From Pseudobdellovibrionaceae bacterium (GTDB lineage: Bacteria > Bdellovibrionota > Bdellovibrionia > Bdellovibrionales > UBA1609), in NCBI GenBank assembly GCA_030591685.1, contig JAUVAX010000002.1:90007-154006 (forward strand): DNA of 64,000 nucleotides, given 5' to 3'. Below the pieces are notes generated by a model, which was given only the letters and a program-made list of their open reading frames with translations, was not told the origin of the DNA and searched no databases. The first letter of the stretch is position 1; each line of letters opens with the position of its first letter. A program made the translations under genes and the position numbers. Positions 46,283 to 56,192 of this stretch are shown piece after piece.

Positions 46283-48172
46283 ATGTCAAAAGAAACCCCT
46301 ATGTCTGAAAAGCAGACCCGTATTTTACGCCTTAAGGAGAAAGTCAGGGACTTCCCCCTGTCGCCAGGTGTTTATTTAATGAAAAACGACAAAGATACAG
46401 TGATTTACGTGGGCAAGGCCAAAAGTTTGCGGGCTCGGGTGAGGAGTTATTTTACCCAATCTAAAGACCTATCTGTAAAAACCACATACTTAGTGGGGCG
46501 TATTTATCATATCGATTATATTTTAACCGACACCGAGGTGGAAGCCTTTTTGCTCGAAGCCTCTTTGATTAAAAAATATAAGCCTAGGTATAACATACGA
46601 CTTAAGGATGATAAATCGTACCCCTACATAAGGTGTACAACAAATCACGAGTACCCGCGTTTCGAGTTAGGCCGTAAAGTTTTAAGGGATGGTGGGCTTT
46701 ATTTTGGCCCCTACACAAGTGGATTTGCCGTTAAAGAAACCATAGATTTTATTAATCGCTCTTACCTTATACGTGACTGTAAAGACTCAGACATGAAAGC
46801 CCGAAAGCGCCCCTGCATGACCTACGAAATTGGCCGGTGCAAGGCCCCCTGTGTGGGTTATGTGACTCAGCTTGAGTATAAAAAGGACGTCGAACAAGCC
46901 CTTAGTTTTTTAAGGGGTGCCGATAAGCAAACACTCAAACTTTTAGAAGCAAAAATGAAGGCGGCCGCCAGTGACCAGCGTTTTGAGGCGGCGGCACGCT
47001 TAAGAGACGCCATGATGGGGGTTAAAAAAATATGGGAAAAGCAAAACGTCATTAAACCCGGCGAACAAATTGACAAAGATATTTTTGTTTTTGTTGGCGA
47101 CCAAAGAGGCACCCTAATTGAGAGCTTGCATGCAAGAAGTGGTCGGGTGATTGGTAACCGTAGTAACTTTATACCAAAGCTAGATATTGACTCCCCAGAT
47201 GAAGAGGTCAAAGAGTGGTTCACCTCGTATTTGAACCAATACTATAGTGAAAACTTCATCCCTGATGAAATTTTAATTACCGTCGATTTGGGTCATGACA
47301 TAAAAAAACTTTTAAAAAGTGTATTTTTACAAATACAAAACAAAAGCCCTGAAATTATATTTGTCCCTAGCGGAGAGTCCAATGACCTTGTTGCCATCGC
47401 CTATAAAAATGCTAAAAGTCATTTTTCAGCCCAGGTTACAAAACAACAGGCTAAAGAAAATGGCCTCTTAGAGATAAAGGCCCGGTTTGGGTTAAAAAAC
47501 ACCCCTCACCGCATAGAGTGTTTTGATATTTCCAACACTCAAGGGGCTGAAAGTGTCGCTAGTCAGGTTGTTTTTGAAGAGGGGGCTCCTAAAAAAAGCG
47601 ACTACCGTAGGTATAAAATAAAGACTGTAGAGGGCCCTAATGACTTTGCCTCTATGAAAGAGGTCCTCACCCGTAGGCTTGAGCATAAAGAGTACGAGGA
47701 CCCTGATTTAATAGTCGTTGATGGGGGCAAGGGGCAGTTAAAAATTGCGGTAGAGGTACTAAAAGAGCTTAACCGGCCAGATATCCCTGTTGTGGGGCTA
47801 GCTAAGGCCCGAACAAAAAAGGGTTTTAAAGAGTCTCAAGTCGAACAAACTCAAGAGAGGTTCTTTTTGCCTGGGCGACAAAATTATATTTTATTTAAAC
47901 CCCATACCGAGGCCTTTCGCATACTTGTGGGCCTGCGTGATGAGGCTCATCGGTTTGCGATCACCTTTCATCGAAAACTTAGGGGTAAGGCCGCCCTACA
48001 CTCTCAGCTCGATGGAGTTTCGGGGTTGGGGCCTAAAAAAAAGAAAACCCTACTCAGTCACTTCACAAGTGTAGATTGTATTAAGAAGTCTTCAGTTGAA
48101 GAGCTTATTGAGGTCAAAGGCATCAATAAAGCCCTAGCCCAAGCGCTTATAAAACATTTAAACAAAAATTAA
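46283..48172 (+). CDS. uvrC: Excinuclease ABC subunit C
   Basis: UvrC makes both incisions in nucleotide-excision repair. The 629-residue product has the N-terminal GIY-YIG nuclease domain (SPGVYLMKNDKDTVIYVGKA at about residues 27-46), a UVR motif for UvrB contact near 230, the RNase-H-like 5'-nuclease domain with FDISNTQG near 413 and VVDGGKGQL near 475, and the C-terminal double helix-hairpin-helix. The length is typical. Confidence 0.96.
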   Translation: MSKETPMSEKQTRILRLKEKVRDFPLSPGVYLMKNDKDTVIYVGKAKSLRARVRSYFTQSKDLSVKTTYLVGRIYHIDYILTDTEVEAFLLEASLIKKYKPRYNIRLKDDKSYPYIRCTTNHEYPRFELGRKVLRDGGLYFGPYTSGFAVKETIDFINRSYLIRDCKDSDMKARKRPCMTYEIGRCKAPCVGYVTQLEYKKDVEQALSFLRGADKQTLKLLEAKMKAAASDQRFEAAARLRDAMMGVKKIWEKQNVIKPGEQIDKDIFVFVGDQRGTLIESLHARSGRVIGNRSNFIPKLDIDSPDEEVKEWFTSYLNQYYSENFIPDEILITVDLGHDIKKLLKSVFLQIQNKSPEIIFVPSGESNDLVAIAYKNAKSHFSAQVTKQQAKENGLLEIKARFGLKNTPHRIECFDISNTQGAESVASQVVFEEGAPKKSDYRRYKIKTVEGPNDFASMKEVLTRRLEHKEYEDPDLIVVDGGKGQLKIAVEVLKELNRPDIPVVGLAKARTKKGFKESQVEQTQERFFLPGRQNYILFKPHTEAFRILVGLRDEAHRFAITFHRKLRGKAALHSQLDGVSGLGPKKKKTLLSHFTSVDCIKKSSVEELIEVKGINKALAQALIKHLNKN

Positions 48173-48287
48173 AGTGTTGTTTTTACAATCAAAGAGCTCT
48201 CAATTGTATTAATACTCTAGAGTTTGATATAAAATGTCATCGGGTATTTTTGTATATTTTTTGCCGAAGACCATGGAACCAATATTT

Positions 48288-48875
48288 ATGAAATCTTTTA
48301 TAATCTTAATAAGCCTACTCTTCTCATTTTTCGCTAGCGCAAATACTAATGCCCCCCTAGTAATTACTGATGAAAACCAAGAAACATGGTTAAAAGTTCA
48401 TTTCAATGAAAACAAGGCACAGTTTATTGTTTGTGAAAAAATCAAGGATAACTGTCATGAGGTGATTGGTCATAAGTACTTTTCAAAAAGTGACATAGCA
48501 GCTCAAGTTGAGAGGTTAAACCACGAATCAGATAGCGAAATACACACCACAGTGTTTTTAGTTGTAGGGACTATGATTGTGACTTTTGGTACCGCTACGG
48601 GGTCAGTGTATACATTATTAAAAAAGCTAGGTCATAAAGGTGGTCTACTTAAGGGTGAGTTTAAGATGGGGTGGCATGTGGCGGCCGGGGTCTCTATTGG
48701 TGCCGCTACAAGTATAGGCATTGTATATCAAATACTGTGGGCCGATGCCGGACGTAAGTTAAAAGCCTTAAGTAAAGCCACTGAGCCCAACGAAGAGTCA
48801 GTTAATCTTGTTTTAGTTAAAGACATCGACCAATTTATTGTAGACATTAACGATGCGCTACTAGGTATAGAGTAA
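48288..48875 (+). CDS. Membrane protein of unknown function (first of a related pair)
   Basis: The 195-residue product has a signal peptide (about residues 1-18, ending ASA) and a short exported domain containing C-x6-C (CEKIKDNC). Two membrane segments follow (TVFLVVGTMIVTFGTATGS and WHAAGVSIGAATSIGIVYQ regions), then a polar tail. The next gene starts three bases after its stop and has the same layout, so the two are probably paralogues made together. The start at 48288 gives a proper signal peptide; upstream in-frame ATG and TTG codons would not. Confidence 0.55.
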   Translation: MKSFIILISLLFSFFASANTNAPLVITDENQETWLKVHFNENKAQFIVCEKIKDNCHEVIGHKYFSKSDIAAQVERLNHESDSEIHTTVFLVVGTMIVTFGTATGSVYTLLKKLGHKGGLLKGEFKMGWHVAAGVSIGAATSIGIVYQILWADAGRKLKALSKATEPNEESVNLVLVKDIDQFIVDINDALLGIE

Positions 48876-48878
48876 AAA

Positions 48879-49622
48879 GTGTACCGCCTCTCACTTGCTG
48901 TATTAATAACAATTGTTTCTATAGTAAGCCTGGCTGGTCAGTATCAAGAGAAAAACTCTAACGAAACTATTTTAATTTCTAAAAACGATCAAAACCTTTA
49001 TTTTTATCATTATTGTTCAAGTGAGCCCTCTGAGTGTGAGCCCTTAGGTCGCCCCTCAGGTTACACAGAATTAGAGATATCAAAGCTCTCAGAGACCCTC
49101 TTTAAACAAGCCGAGGCTATTTTTTTAGTCAATAAGGTGGCGGATGTTTTATTTTTCGCGGCTAGTTTTACTGTTGTTGGCCGGGTGGTGAGGGTGGCTA
49201 AAATTAAGTCAGCCGGTGTTTTACGCGGGTCTGTGGCACCAAGTATTTTAAACCCGGGGGTACAATCAAAAAGGTGGGTGCTAAGAGCTTCTAAAATGGC
49301 TGAGGTGGGTTTGAGTGTTGTTGGGGCACTGGTTGTTGTTAACGCTCTAGAGGGGTATGCAAACGACAAAAGAGCCGGTCAGAGTTTTTTAAGTCGCCTG
49401 ATTAATGAGTTCAGTTTAACTTTTGACCCTAGTTATTACGACCGTATGGGGCGAGTTTTTTTGCCAAAGGCTGGAGAGTTTAATTACCCCATAGTTGGTG
49501 TTAAAGGGGTGAGTATAAAAAGGTTAGCCCAAGGCCTTCGACAAAATTTATGGAGAGTCGATCAGTGCACAACCCCCTTAAATAGCAACTGTCGTCGATT
49601 AAAAAGTATTAATAAGCATTAA
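48879..49622 (+). CDS. Membrane protein of unknown function (second of a related pair)
   Basis: The 247-residue product begins at a GTG three bases after the previous stop. It has an N-terminal hydrophobic segment (YRLSLAVLITIVSIVSLAG), an exported domain with C-x6-C (CSSEPSEC), and two membrane segments near residues 87-107 and 143-163. The C-terminus is basic, with two Cys residues near the end. Its order of parts matches the upstream protein, although sequence identity is low. I recognise no family. The pair may form a small membrane complex. Confidence 0.55.
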   Translation: MYRLSLAVLITIVSIVSLAGQYQEKNSNETILISKNDQNLYFYHYCSSEPSECEPLGRPSGYTELEISKLSETLFKQAEAIFLVNKVADVLFFAASFTVVGRVVRVAKIKSAGVLRGSVAPSILNPGVQSKRWVLRASKMAEVGLSVVGALVVVNALEGYANDKRAGQSFLSRLINEFSLTFDPSYYDRMGRVFLPKAGEFNYPIVGVKGVSIKRLAQGLRQNLWRVDQCTTPLNSNCRRLKSINKH

Positions 49623-49654
49623 TACAAAAACGAGAGGTACTTTTAAATAAAAAG

Positions 49655-49876
49655 TTACTGAAGTGAATGGGTTTGCTTTTTTAATCGAACATTACAGCAG
49701 GGGCACTCCGCCTCTTCTTCAACTTGCATGTATAAAAAATGTGTTACGTGGGTAAACTGCAGTTGCGACCCGCAAAGAGAACATGAGTTGTACTCTTCTA
49801 AAAAGTCTTCGCTGAGATTATTTGGTTTAATGTTCCACTGAGCCACTATATTGTTTTTTTCAAGCTTTTCGTCCAT
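49655..49876 (-). CDS. Small zinc-ribbon protein
   Basis: The 73-residue product has two C-x2-C pairs (CSLCG near residue 32 and CPCC near 60) separated by about 25 residues, the spacing of a zinc ribbon. The ATG at 49876 follows GAGG and is preferred over the more upstream in-frame codon. Proteins of this kind often bind nucleic acid or protein partners, but nothing more specific can be said. The gene is alone on the minus strand. Confidence 0.6.
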   Translation of the reverse strand: MDEKLEKNNIVAQWNIKPNNLSEDFLEEYNSCSLCGSQLQFTHVTHFLYMQVEEEAECPCCNVRLKKQTHSLQ

Positions 49877-50204
49877 AGGCCTCATCCTTAAGTTAAAAAA
49901 AGCAGCCATCCTGGCCACAAGTGATGTATCGGTTTGAAGCGTACAAACTTGAGACTTTTCTTAATATTTTAGTCAGGGGGGCGTCAAAGCCAGCTGAGCC
50001 CACTATTTACGCAAAGCCTACAAGGTGAAATTCTAACCAACTAAATTTGCTTATATATTACAGGTTTTGGGGTTTCGGTTGAGCCCCCAAAAAGGGGCCC
50101 TTATAAACAGTTAAGTATTTGTTATTATTTGTATTATTATTGTTATTTGTGTGATTTTATAGCCTCTTAAACGCTTAAAACAAAAGGTCCAAACTAAAGT
50201 GCCC

Positions 50205-50699
50205 ATGAGTGAGAGCCAAATTAACTACCTAACAAACGTCTTAGGCATTGAGGGTTTTATTAAGCCTGAGGGCTATCAGTTAGCCTCTGAAGCCCTACCC
50301 CATGATGAGCCGGTCAGTTTAAAACCTCAAGTTAAGTGGCTTGAGGTTTCATCAGCTTCACTTATATTTATGGCTCCAGGGCCAGTAACTCATGAGCAGT
50401 TTTTAATGGTTAAAAAAATGTCTCAAGCACTTGGTCAGGCTGGGTTTGGGTTATGTGAACTTTTTAAACCCTATGGCTCTTTGCAAACACTCCTTTCAGC
50501 GACAAATAAAAATATTGTTATTTTTGACGAAGAATTGGCTGAGGGCTTGGGTGTAAAAAATGAGTTAGGTCATTATAACAGTCACATGGGAGTAGGGGTT
50601 ATTGTTACCCATAGTTTAGAAAAACTAAATGACTCAACCCATGCCTACCAAATGCCATTAAAAAAGCAAACCTGGCAGCATTTAAAATTATTATTATAA
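50205..50699 (+). CDS. Hypothetical protein upstream of the NfeD operon
   Basis: The 164-residue cytosolic product has no signal peptide. It contains a Rossmann-like alternation of strands and helices, with SLIFMAPGPV near residue 53 and NKNIVIFDEELAEGLGV near 106. No family is recognised. It ends 10 bases before the NfeD-type gene and is probably its first operon partner. The start at 50205 is taken at the ATG; a GTG at 50199 in the same frame is possible. The 280 bases upstream are AT-rich with one short GC hairpin near 50085-50100. Confidence 0.5.
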   Translation: MSESQINYLTNVLGIEGFIKPEGYQLASEALPHDEPVSLKPQVKWLEVSSASLIFMAPGPVTHEQFLMVKKMSQALGQAGFGLCELFKPYGSLQTLLSATNKNIVIFDEELAEGLGVKNELGHYNSHMGVGVIVTHSLEKLNDSTHAYQMPLKKQTWQHLKLLL

Positions 50700-50709
50700 A
50701 GGTGAGCGC

Positions 50710-52077
50710 ATGAAATATATTTTAATTATTATACTATTTATGCAATTAGCTTTATCTCCTATATTTGCATCTCAGTTAGCGATGAACGCTGCTAATAGTG
50801 TTACAACAACGACTGAGGCCACAAATGTTGGGCCTATTAAATACGACTCTAAATGTACAACAGAAATGCTAATGACAGAGGTTATAGGGCCAGCCAGTGT
50901 GGACTCTTTACAGAGGGCGCTAAGTAAGACAAAAGAAGAGTCTTGTGACTCGTTATTAATTTTAGTCAACACCCCCGGTGGTAGTTTGCCTTCGACGCGC
51001 AAAATAGTGCAAAAAATACTGAACTCTCCGGTGCCCATACTTTGTTTAATTTACCCCTCTGGTGCACATGCGGGTAGTGCGGGGGCTATTATAATGCAAG
51101 CCTGTCATGTTTCAGGGGCGATGAGTGCTACTAATATTGGTGCAGCAACGCCCATTTCAAGTTCTGGTAAAGACATTTCAAAAGATTTACGAAAAAAGTT
51201 ATTAAACGATACAACGAGCTGGCTTGAAGGGTTAACAAATTTACGTCACCGAAATAAAAAATTTGGGCGAGACATTATTGTAGATGCCAAAGCCGTCAGT
51301 GCTGAAGAGGCGGTTCGATTAAAGGCCCTTGATGTTTTAGTTCAAAGTAAAGAGCAGTTTTTACTTTATGCCCAAGGGCAAAAAGTTAAGCTCACTAAAG
51401 ATAAGTCTATGATTGTAAAAATAGGCCCTGAAAGTAAATTTACCCCAGACATAAGAGAAAAAATTTTAAAACTCGTCGCTGACCCTCAAACTGCATATAT
51501 GATTTTTATGGGTAGTTTGGCTCTTTTGTATTTTGAAATCACTCACCCGGGCATGATAGTCCCCGGAGTTGTTGGGGCTTTAGGTTTAGTTTTTGCGATG
51601 ATTAGTTTAGATAAGCTAGATGTAGAATGGGGCGGATTGCTATTAATTATTTTAGGTATTGGTTTTTTAATCGCAGAGGCCTTTGTGCCGAGTTTTGGTA
51701 TTTTAGGCATAGGGGGCACCATTTCGTTTGTTGTAGGGAGTATATTTTTATTTGACGAGGCAAAAACGGGTTACAGTTTGCCTATGAGTATTATTTTAAC
51801 GAGCAGTTTAATTTTGGGCTTGTTCTCCATGGGGATTGCTTACTTGGCTTATAGCTCACGTAAGGTTAAAAAAATTGGTATGTACTCTGATTTTATGGAT
51901 GAGATAACACAGGTAGACACTGTTGACCCTAAAAATAAAAAAATAGGGTCAGTGAATGTTAACGGAGAGATCTGGAGAGTGAAGTGTGCTAAACCTCTAG
52001 CACTCTCAGACAGAGTAAAAGTTATTGGATTTAAAGGGCTTACTTTAAAAGTAGAATTATTAAACAAGGAGACTTAA
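50710..52077 (+). CDS. NfeD-type membrane-bound ClpP-class serine protease
   Basis: The 455-residue product has a signal peptide (about 1-20), a ClpP-like protease domain with LVNTPGGSLPSTR near residue 83 and the nucleophile Ser123 in AHAGSAGAII, and a Lys in the LRKKLL helix near 161. Four or five membrane helices (about 265-395) and a C-terminal NfeD OB-fold domain follow. This is the long NfeD1b form, which partners with SPFH proteins to organise membrane domains. The following gene encodes such a partner. Confidence 0.9.
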   Translation: MKYILIIILFMQLALSPIFASQLAMNAANSVTTTTEATNVGPIKYDSKCTTEMLMTEVIGPASVDSLQRALSKTKEESCDSLLILVNTPGGSLPSTRKIVQKILNSPVPILCLIYPSGAHAGSAGAIIMQACHVSGAMSATNIGAATPISSSGKDISKDLRKKLLNDTTSWLEGLTNLRHRNKKFGRDIIVDAKAVSAEEAVRLKALDVLVQSKEQFLLYAQGQKVKLTKDKSMIVKIGPESKFTPDIREKILKLVADPQTAYMIFMGSLALLYFEITHPGMIVPGVVGALGLVFAMISLDKLDVEWGGLLLIILGIGFLIAEAFVPSFGILGIGGTISFVVGSIFLFDEAKTGYSLPMSIILTSSLILGLFSMGIAYLAYSSRKVKKIGMYSDFMDEITQVDTVDPKNKKIGSVNVNGEIWRVKCAKPLALSDRVKVIGFKGLTLKVELLNKET

Positions 52078-52830
52078 ATGTTTACATCATATTTACCTAT
52101 TATATTAGTGGTGGGTTTTTTATTAGTATCTTGCGTACGAATACTTTCTGAATGGGAGAGGGGTGTTGTGCTCCGGTTTGGTCGTTTTGTTGGGGTGAGG
52201 GGGCCTGGTTTGATCCTTTTAATCCCAGGTGTGGAGCGAATGATTAGGGTCGACACTCGTACGGTCACCATGGACATACAGCCTCAAGATATAATCACAA
52301 AAGACAATGTCTCCATGAAGGTGAACGCTGTTTTGTATTTTAAAATTCTTGACCCTGAGCTAGCTATTACAAGAGTTGAAGACTACTACTTTGCCACAAG
52401 TCAACTCGCGCAAACCACTTTAAGAAGTGTTTTGGGCCAATATGAAATGGACGATTTGCTCGTTAATCGAGATAAAATTAACCACACCCTTCAGGGTATT
52501 TTAGACACCGCCACAGAGCCTTGGGGTGTTAAAGTAAGTACCGTTGAGGTGAAGCAAATTGATTTACCCCCTGAAATGCAGCGAGCCATGGCCCGTCAGG
52601 CTGAAGCCGAGCGTGAGAGACGTGCAAAGGTTATCAGTGCTGAGGGTGAATTAGAGCGTTCAGTGAAGCTGGCTCAGGCGGGTGACAACATGGCCTCAAG
52701 TGCAGCGGCCTTGCCACTTGCTTTTTTACATACCCTTTCAGAGATCAGTAATGAGACAACAAATACTATTGTCTTTCCTGTGCCGATAGATATAATTACT
52801 GCTGTGATTGATAGTGTAAAGAAAAATTAA
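52078..52830 (+). CDS. SPFH/stomatin-family membrane protein
   Basis: The 250-residue product has one N-terminal membrane helix (about residues 5-22) and an SPFH domain starting [17 protein letters not shown]. It ends with an Ala/Glu-rich coiled coil ([21 protein letters not shown] near 178). The [19 protein letters not shown] segment near residue 74 is typical of the slipin/paraslipin group. The gene follows the NfeD-type gene directly, so the pair forms the common NfeD-slipin unit for membrane microdomains or quality control. Confidence 0.92.
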   Translation: MFTSYLPIILVVGFLLVSCVRILSEWERGVVLRFGRFVGVRGPGLILLIPGVERMIRVDTRTVTMDIQPQDIITKDNVSMKVNAVLYFKILDPELAITRVEDYYFATSQLAQTTLRSVLGQYEMDDLLVNRDKINHTLQGILDTATEPWGVKVSTVEVKQIDLPPEMQRAMARQAEAERERRAKVISAEGELERSVKLAQAGDNMASSAAALPLAFLHTLSEISNETTNTIVFPVPIDIITAVIDSVKKN

Positions 52831-52848
52831 AGCAAAAAAAGGATTCGA

Positions 52849-54060
52849 TTGAAGTTACTTTGGGGGATATTTGTAACGGCAGTTATCAGCACTTCTTGGG
52901 GGGCTGAAGTTGTTCGCGTACGATTACATAGCTTTAATAAATCGGTCCGGGTTTCAGGCCTGGGTGTAGTGGCGCAGTTTAATCGTGGGTCAGTGGTTCC
53001 TATTATGATCCCCCGACTACAGGCGCTTAAAGTTCGCTTAGTGTCGGTAAAGCCCATTATAAAGTGGGAGGTTTCAAAATCCAAAGACCTTGGGGCCTTT
53101 GTTTACGGAGGGCCTCTTCAATTAAAAGGTGAATTTTTACAAATAGACAACAAATGGGTGCCTAGCCCTATTTACCTTTACCCAAAACCCCAAGGCGGCA
53201 TAGACGTTATCGCTGAGCTTGATATTGAACGTTACCTGTTGGGTGTCTTGCCCTCTGAAATGCCACTGAGCTGGCCAATGGAGGCCTTAAAAGCTCAAGC
53301 TGTCGTAGCCAGAAGCTATGCCCTCGCCCGATTAGACGAAGTCCAAAAGGGCCAGCAGTATCATTTAGAGAACAATATTTTAGACCAAGTCTTTAAGCCC
53401 TCAGAGCATTTACAGATTGCTCCTCAATTAAAAGCGCGAGCCTTAAGGGCCATACGCGAAACCGAGGGGCAGTATTTAAAAAACAAATTAGGTAGCCCTG
53501 TTAAATCGTACTACCACGCCGACTGTGGAGGTCGAACAGAGGTGGCCTCTTATGTGTGGGAGGGGGCAAAGGGTTTCGGGACAACCCGTGACCGCACTTG
53601 CCCTAAAAGCCCCAGCGGTCGATGGAGGCTTGAGTTAACGAGCCAGCAAATAAACCAAGCCTTAGCTAAATACTTTGGCCCCGGGGAGGTGGAGCAAATA
53701 TCAGTCCTCTCAAAAACCCCCACTCGAAGAAACTGGCTGCTTTCGGTAAAGTATAAAGATCAACCGTTTAAAAAAGTAATAAACTCACAAAAACTAAGGG
53801 AGCTACTGGGGTTTATGCGCCTAAAGAGCACTCACTTTTCAGTCACTCAACACGTCGATCGTTTTGTTTTTGTAGGCCTTGGTTTTGGTCATGGGGTGGG
53901 GATGTGTCAGTGGGGGGCTCGCTCACAAGCTTACCAGGGTAAGAGCTATACTTCTATTTTAAGTCATTATTATCCAAGATCTCGGTTTGAAGACAACCAA
54001 TTAAAAATGACCCTTACGGCGAAGAGTCGGGGTGAAAAAATCACCCCATTAGACTTATAA
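52849..54060 (+). CDS. SpoIID/LytB-domain protein
   Basis: The 403-residue product starts at a TTG with AAAGGA upstream. It has a signal peptide (about residues 1-18) and a SpoIID-type domain. Family signatures include YLLGVLPSEMPLSWPMEALKAQAV near residue 129, YYHADCGG near 224 and GLGFGHGVGMCQWGARSQAY near 345. SpoIID is a lytic transglycosylase in spore formers. Homologues in non-sporulating bacteria have less defined roles in wall remodelling. There are no other sporulation genes here. It probably shares a transcript with the NfeD-slipin pair. Confidence 0.88.
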   Translation: MKLLWGIFVTAVISTSWGAEVVRVRLHSFNKSVRVSGLGVVAQFNRGSVVPIMIPRLQALKVRLVSVKPIIKWEVSKSKDLGAFVYGGPLQLKGEFLQIDNKWVPSPIYLYPKPQGGIDVIAELDIERYLLGVLPSEMPLSWPMEALKAQAVVARSYALARLDEVQKGQQYHLENNILDQVFKPSEHLQIAPQLKARALRAIRETEGQYLKNKLGSPVKSYYHADCGGRTEVASYVWEGAKGFGTTRDRTCPKSPSGRWRLELTSQQINQALAKYFGPGEVEQISVLSKTPTRRNWLLSVKYKDQPFKKVINSQKLRELLGFMRLKSTHFSVTQHVDRFVFVGLGFGHGVGMCQWGARSQAYQGKSYTSILSHYYPRSRFEDNQLKMTLTAKSRGEKITPLDL

Positions 54061-54312
54061 GCACTTTTGTAGCAAAAAACAAAAGTGTTGCTAGGGTAAT
54101 TAGGCCTGAGTAATTGTACATATAATATTTCTCCCTCTACTATTTAATCAGTCGGCATAAGTTGGCAAAACTTTAGTCGAGGCGGCTAAAAACCTGAAAT
54201 CAATGTAAAAAACTTAATTTTCTCAAAAATTGACCTTAAAAAATTAAAAATTTCGACAGAAAATATTAATTTTAAAAATTAAACAATAAAGCTTTAGCAA
54301 AAAAAAGCTGCT

Positions 54313-55635
54313 CTATTTTGGGTCAATGGGCCCGGAGAGCAAGGTCTCAAGCTCGGCAATAAGGGTTTCATAGTGTGTTAAGGCGCTATAAAACCTAAAC
54401 TCGGTACTAAATCGTTTTCGAATAGAGCCTAAAAACGTAGCGTAGTCCACGCGGCCCCCTAAGTACGCCGATTTACCTGTGCGCACGGCTTGTTTTGATA
54501 GGGGTAAAAGGGTGTCCTCAAGTAGAGTGAGAGTTTTAAATGACTCTTCAAGCTCATAGTAAATATTATGAACCTTGTTAGAGACCCGTATTTTTTTAGA
54601 GTTTAAAAGAGACGTCGATCGACCCAGGTGAGAGTGAGCGGCTTTAATATTGTTAGATTGTTTTTGAAAAAAAAGCAGGGGCAACTTTACAGACACCATC
54701 ATAGACGTAAAGTCGGTGCCATTATCAATAGGGTTGGCCTCTCTCGAGGTGTAGGAGGCCTTTAATGCAAAGTCAGGGTAATATTGCAGCTGAGCAAGGC
54801 TTAGCCCCTCGCTGGCCGACTGGTGGTTAAACTCAAGGGTGCGTATTTGATGACTGTTTTTAAGCGCACGATCTTTAATGGATTGAAACTTTATATTTTT
54901 AAATAATAAATAGGTTTTAACAATCTGATGGGGGTGGGCTTCAACAATATTAGTGTTTCGACCAATAACTGAGGCTAGGTTGCTTTTTTCAACCCTTATT
55001 TTTCGCTCAGAAATAAGTATTTTTGAAATAAGGTCAGCCTCTTCCATTTGAAAGTTAATCACCTCTGCTTGTGGGATTTGGCCTAAAGTATACTTAGCCC
55101 GAGCTGAAACGATGAGCTGCTTAATTAACTTTTTTTGCGCCCCTAAAACTTGTTTGTTTTTGATTTCTAAAAAAAGTTTATAAAAAGCTTTTTTTACGTT
55201 TAATATGATTTCATATTGTTTTTGTTGAACATCGTGAGTGGCGGCTTTTGCTATTAAGCGAGCCATGCTCTTTTTTTTAGTTAACTTACCAGGGAAGGGT
55301 ATTTTTTGTGAGAGGCTCAGCTTTTTACCCGTCATGGGGGTTTGTTTATAGCTGTACGTATCTACAGGGAGGTTCATAATTTCGTACGAAAGCGTGGGGT
55401 CGTCATAAGACCCACTTGGTAAAATGAGCGATTTGAGTTGTTCGGCTTTATGTACAGAGGCTTTTAGGTCAGGACTGTTTTTAAGCGCCTCATCAATAAG
55501 AGCACTCAAGCCGGAGTTATTACTAGAGGCTAAACCCACAGTTTTTGGGGCCTGAGTTGTGGCTTTAGCAAACATAGGCGCACATAAAAGAGCCACGATA
55601 ATAAATTTTGAACCTAAACGGTTTATTATAACCAT
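54313..55635 (-). CDS. TolC/CusC-like outer-membrane efflux protein
   Basis: The 440-residue product has a signal peptide (about residues 1-26) and the helical repeats of an outer-membrane efflux channel, with the LSLSQKIPFPGKL signature near residue 106 and LSLAQLQYYPDFAL near 285. No lipobox is visible. It is the third gene of a unit with the sigma factor and membrane protein, and its start codon overlaps the upstream stop by one base. With the divergent cusB- and cusA-like genes it completes a three-part metal pump. Confidence 0.9.
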   Translation of the reverse strand: MVIINRLGSKFIIVALLCAPMFAKATTQAPKTVGLASSNNSGLSALIDEALKNSPDLKASVHKAEQLKSLILPSGSYDDPTLSYEIMNLPVDTYSYKQTPMTGKKLSLSQKIPFPGKLTKKKSMARLIAKAATHDVQQKQYEIILNVKKAFYKLFLEIKNKQVLGAQKKLIKQLIVSARAKYTLGQIPQAEVINFQMEEADLISKILISERKIRVEKSNLASVIGRNTNIVEAHPHQIVKTYLLFKNIKFQSIKDRALKNSHQIRTLEFNHQSASEGLSLAQLQYYPDFALKASYTSREANPIDNGTDFTSMMVSVKLPLLFFQKQSNNIKAAHSHLGRSTSLLNSKKIRVSNKVHNIYYELEESFKTLTLLEDTLLPLSKQAVRTGKSAYLGGRVDYATFLGSIRKRFSTEFRFYSALTHYETLIAELETLLSGPIDPK

Positions 55636-56192
55636 TAAATAAAAGCCTTTTTAAGAGGGTCCCAGTGAGGAAACCTAAAGTTTTTTACAAGCCGTAGAGC
55701 GAGCTGACTCCCCCCAACGCTCCCCACAAGCCAAGCTAAAAACATGGACTGGGTTTTGTGCTGAGTACCTAGAAAGTAAAATATACTGAGAAACAATAGG
55801 GACAGCAGCAGGTAGTACAGGGTTTTATGCTTCCAGATGATTTTGATTTCCTCAGGTCGTAATACAAACATAGTTATTAAGGCCCCTGAGCCAACAAAAA
55901 GAGCTCCACATAACCCCATGCAGGCTAAGTGACCGAGCTTTAAAAACAGTACGGATAAACCATTAATACTTAAAAAACTAACCCCAAACTGTGAGCATAT
56001 AAATAAAGTAGAAATCCCTGTGAAAAACTGAATGATAAATACCTTACTGATAACAAGTAGGTGGTTAGGGTTTAAATCGCCTTTAACCTGGCTTTCTATT
56101 TTTTGGCAAAGGGCCTCGGGGAGGGGCACATCTTTAATACTAAGAAAGTGAGTCATATCATTTTTTTGAGGCTCTGATATATTTTTGCTCAA
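55635..56192 (-). CDS. Membrane protein, probable anti-sigma factor
   Basis: The 185-residue product has a cytosolic N-terminal part (about residues 1-45) and four or more membrane helices (about 50-65, 80-110, 125-140 and 147-165). It overlaps the sigma factor gene by four bases (ATGA), the usual gene arrangement for an anti-sigma factor. The zinc-binding H-x3-C-x2-C motif of many ECF anti-sigma factors is absent, so the assignment rests on position and topology. Confidence 0.65.
   Translation of the reverse strand: MSKNISEPQKNDMTHFLSIKDVPLPEALCQKIESQVKGDLNPNHLLVISKVFIIQFFTGISTLFICSQFGVSFLSINGLSVLFLKLGHLACMGLCGALFVGSGALITMFVLRPEEIKIIWKHKTLYYLLLSLLFLSIFYFLGTQHKTQSMFLAWLVGSVGGSQLALRLVKNFRFPHWDPLKKAFI

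Noticed and set aside
52849..54060. Sign of sporulation from the SpoIID-like gene
   Set aside because: SpoIID/LytB domains are widespread in non-sporulating Gram-negative bacteria, and no other sporulation genes are present.
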